NCBI GenBank assembly: GCA_963665195.1
Contig: OY762070.1
Coordinates: forward strand, 4,712,001-4,776,000
Source: VXYL01 sp963665195
Lineage (GTDB): Bacteria > Pseudomonadota > Gammaproteobacteria > Pseudomonadales > Azotimanducaceae
Direction of reading: 5' to 3'
Length of the DNA stretch: 64,000 nucleotides
Below the pieces are notes generated by a model, which searched no databases, was not told the origin of the DNA, and saw only the letters and a program-made list of their open reading frames with translations. Shown here one piece after another: positions 63,092-64,000 of the stretch; position 1 is the stretch's first letter, and every line of letters starts with the position of its first letter. A program made the position numbers and the translations under genes.

Positions 63092-64000
63092 GTGCGCGTA
63101 GAGGCGCGTCTCGAGGAACTCGGCCTCGAACTGCCGGAACCGATGCGCTTCGCCGAGCGCCGCTTCGAGCTGGTGCGCGTGGTCGGCGATCGGATCACCA
63201 TCGCCGGGCACCTGCCGACCGACGCCGATGGCAACGTCGCGGGGCCGTTCGGCAAGGTGGGCGCCGAGGTGAGTCCCGAAGATGCCTACGACTGCGCCCG
63301 CCGCATCGCCCTCGGCATGATGGCGAGCCTCAAGGCGGCGGGCGTGGATCTGGATCGGGTCGCTTGGCGGCGCGTTTTCGGCATGGTCAATGCGGCGCCC
63401 GGCTTCACGGCGCTGCCGAATGTCGTCAACGGCTTCTCGGATTTCGTGCTGCAGGTATTCGGCGAGAACGGCGTGCATTCGCGCGCCGCGGTGGGGGTTG
63501 CCGAGCTGCCGGCGGGAGCGCCCGTGGAGCTGGAAGCGGAGGTCTCGCTGCTGCCGGCTGCCGGGGTGGTTGAGGCCGAGTCGCCGCGAGGGGATCCGGG
63601 GCTGCGCACCGAGGACTACGCCGGCATCAGCCCGCTGTCGATTCCCGCGGAAGCGCTGGTGCGGTCCATCGACTCGCTCTCGAACCTCTTCTGGATCTCC
63701 ATCGCCGGCACGGTGCTGACCATCTTCCTCGCCGCGCTGGCGCTGCTCGGCGGCGGCGCGAGCGCGGCCGTGGCCTTGGGCGAGTACAGCATCCCCGTCG
63801 CCGTGCTGCCGGCGACCGGCCTCGCCTTCGCCATGTTCGTGTTCTGGCTGACGGCGAGTCGCTTGCGGATGCTGGAGCGGGCGCTCGGCGACAACGACCT
63901 CACCGCGGACCTCGCGCGCGACATCTTCCGCCTCGACCCGCCCGTGCTGAACGTCTTCGAGGCGGACAACCTGCGCCCCTTCGCGCTGCTCTCCGGCGCT
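63092..64000 (+). CDS. RidA-domain protein with a C-terminal membrane region (3' end missing)
   Basis: 303 residues visible from GTG 63092; the frame leaves the window. Residues 1-160 read as a RidA/YjgF domain (ITIAGHLPTDADGNVAGPFG ... RIALGMMASLKAAGVDLDRV ... VVNGFSDFVLQVFGENGVHS). It is followed by two membrane helices (LFWISIAGTVLTIFLAALAL; VAVLPATGLAFAMFVFWL). RidA proteins are normally free cytosolic deaminases of enamine intermediates, so a membrane-anchored version is unusual. Start is uncertain because the frame is open upstream. Confidence 0.65.
   Translation, partial: MRVEARLEELGLELPEPMRFAERRFELVRVVGDRITIAGHLPTDADGNVAGPFGKVGAEVSPEDAYDCARRIALGMMASLKAAGVDLDRVAWRRVFGMVNAAPGFTALPNVVNGFSDFVLQVFGENGVHSRAAVGVAELPAGAPVELEAEVSLLPAAGVVEAESPRGDPGLRTEDYAGISPLSIPAEALVRSIDSLSNLFWISIAGTVLTIFLAALALLGGGASAAVALGEYSIPVAVLPATGLAFAMFVFWLTASRLRMLERALGDNDLTADLARDIFRLDPPVLNVFEADNLRPFALLSGA

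Overview
The window is GC-rich (roughly two thirds G+C by eye), densely packed DNA from a Gram-negative bacterium. A dapA-bamC pair, two TonB-dependent receptors, a SPOR/beta-barrel outer-membrane protein, sufBCD, alr and dgkA point to a gammaproteobacterium. The many oxidoreductases, hydrolases and receptors, together with insertion sequences and broken toxin-antitoxin loci, suit an environmental or host-associated uncultured lineage. That placement is inference; no rRNA or tRNA gene is visible to anchor it.

Layout. 1-8753: the end of a CoxM-type subunit, a heterodimeric ABC exporter pair, then a compact restriction-modification module (putative nuclease, Xre-type controller, Dam-type methylase). 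The module sits between a full-length exporter gene and a 1707-bp direct repeat of that gene's 3' part. 9083-12974: a TonB receptor and a phytanoyl-CoA-dioxygenase-like enzyme. 13070-21107: an unstable zone with a GIY-YIG protein, a dead brnTA locus and two nearly identical 1581-bp ISKra4-type elements. One element lies inside brnT and the other inside the 5' end of a DUF2339 membrane-protein gene; both have target duplications. 21135-22911: a stray IS end, an enolase-superfamily gene and a higBA relic with an intact antitoxin. 22942-28405: a secreted TldD-like protease paired with an active-site-less paralogue, then bamC and dapA. 28597-34893: a TonB receptor, a TPR-sulfotransferase and a two-gene AbiEii-type nucleotidyltransferase module. 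35055-38384: sufBCD. 38505-41160: a DUF4242 protein, a tandem GFA protein and a GPH transporter. 41161-45249: a mosaic region with an S9-peptidase fragment, a NqrB/RnfD-like plus Sel1 fusion, a VOC protein and a secreted cyanovirin-like protein. 45358-49218: a MacAB-like efflux operon whose adaptor carries a cytoplasmic PAS domain. 49279-54346: amidohydrolase, thiolase, a small exported protein and an OmpR/EnvZ-type two-component system. 54301-60553 (minus strand): SDR, alr, dgkA, a cation diffusion facilitator and a SPOR-CBM9-barrel protein. 60597-64000: rubredoxin, SDR, Nramp-like transporter and the start of a RidA-membrane fusion.

Together the genes combine core functions (Fe-S assembly, lysine/cell-wall precursors, outer-membrane assembly) with uptake and catabolic genes and several defence or addiction modules in different states of decay. 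The most interesting observations are the R-M module flanked by a long direct repeat, the IS end that supplies a new in-frame start codon to the gene it interrupted, the PAS-adaptor efflux operon, the active/inactive secreted TldD pair, the RnfD-Sel1 fusion and the cyanovirin-like exported protein.
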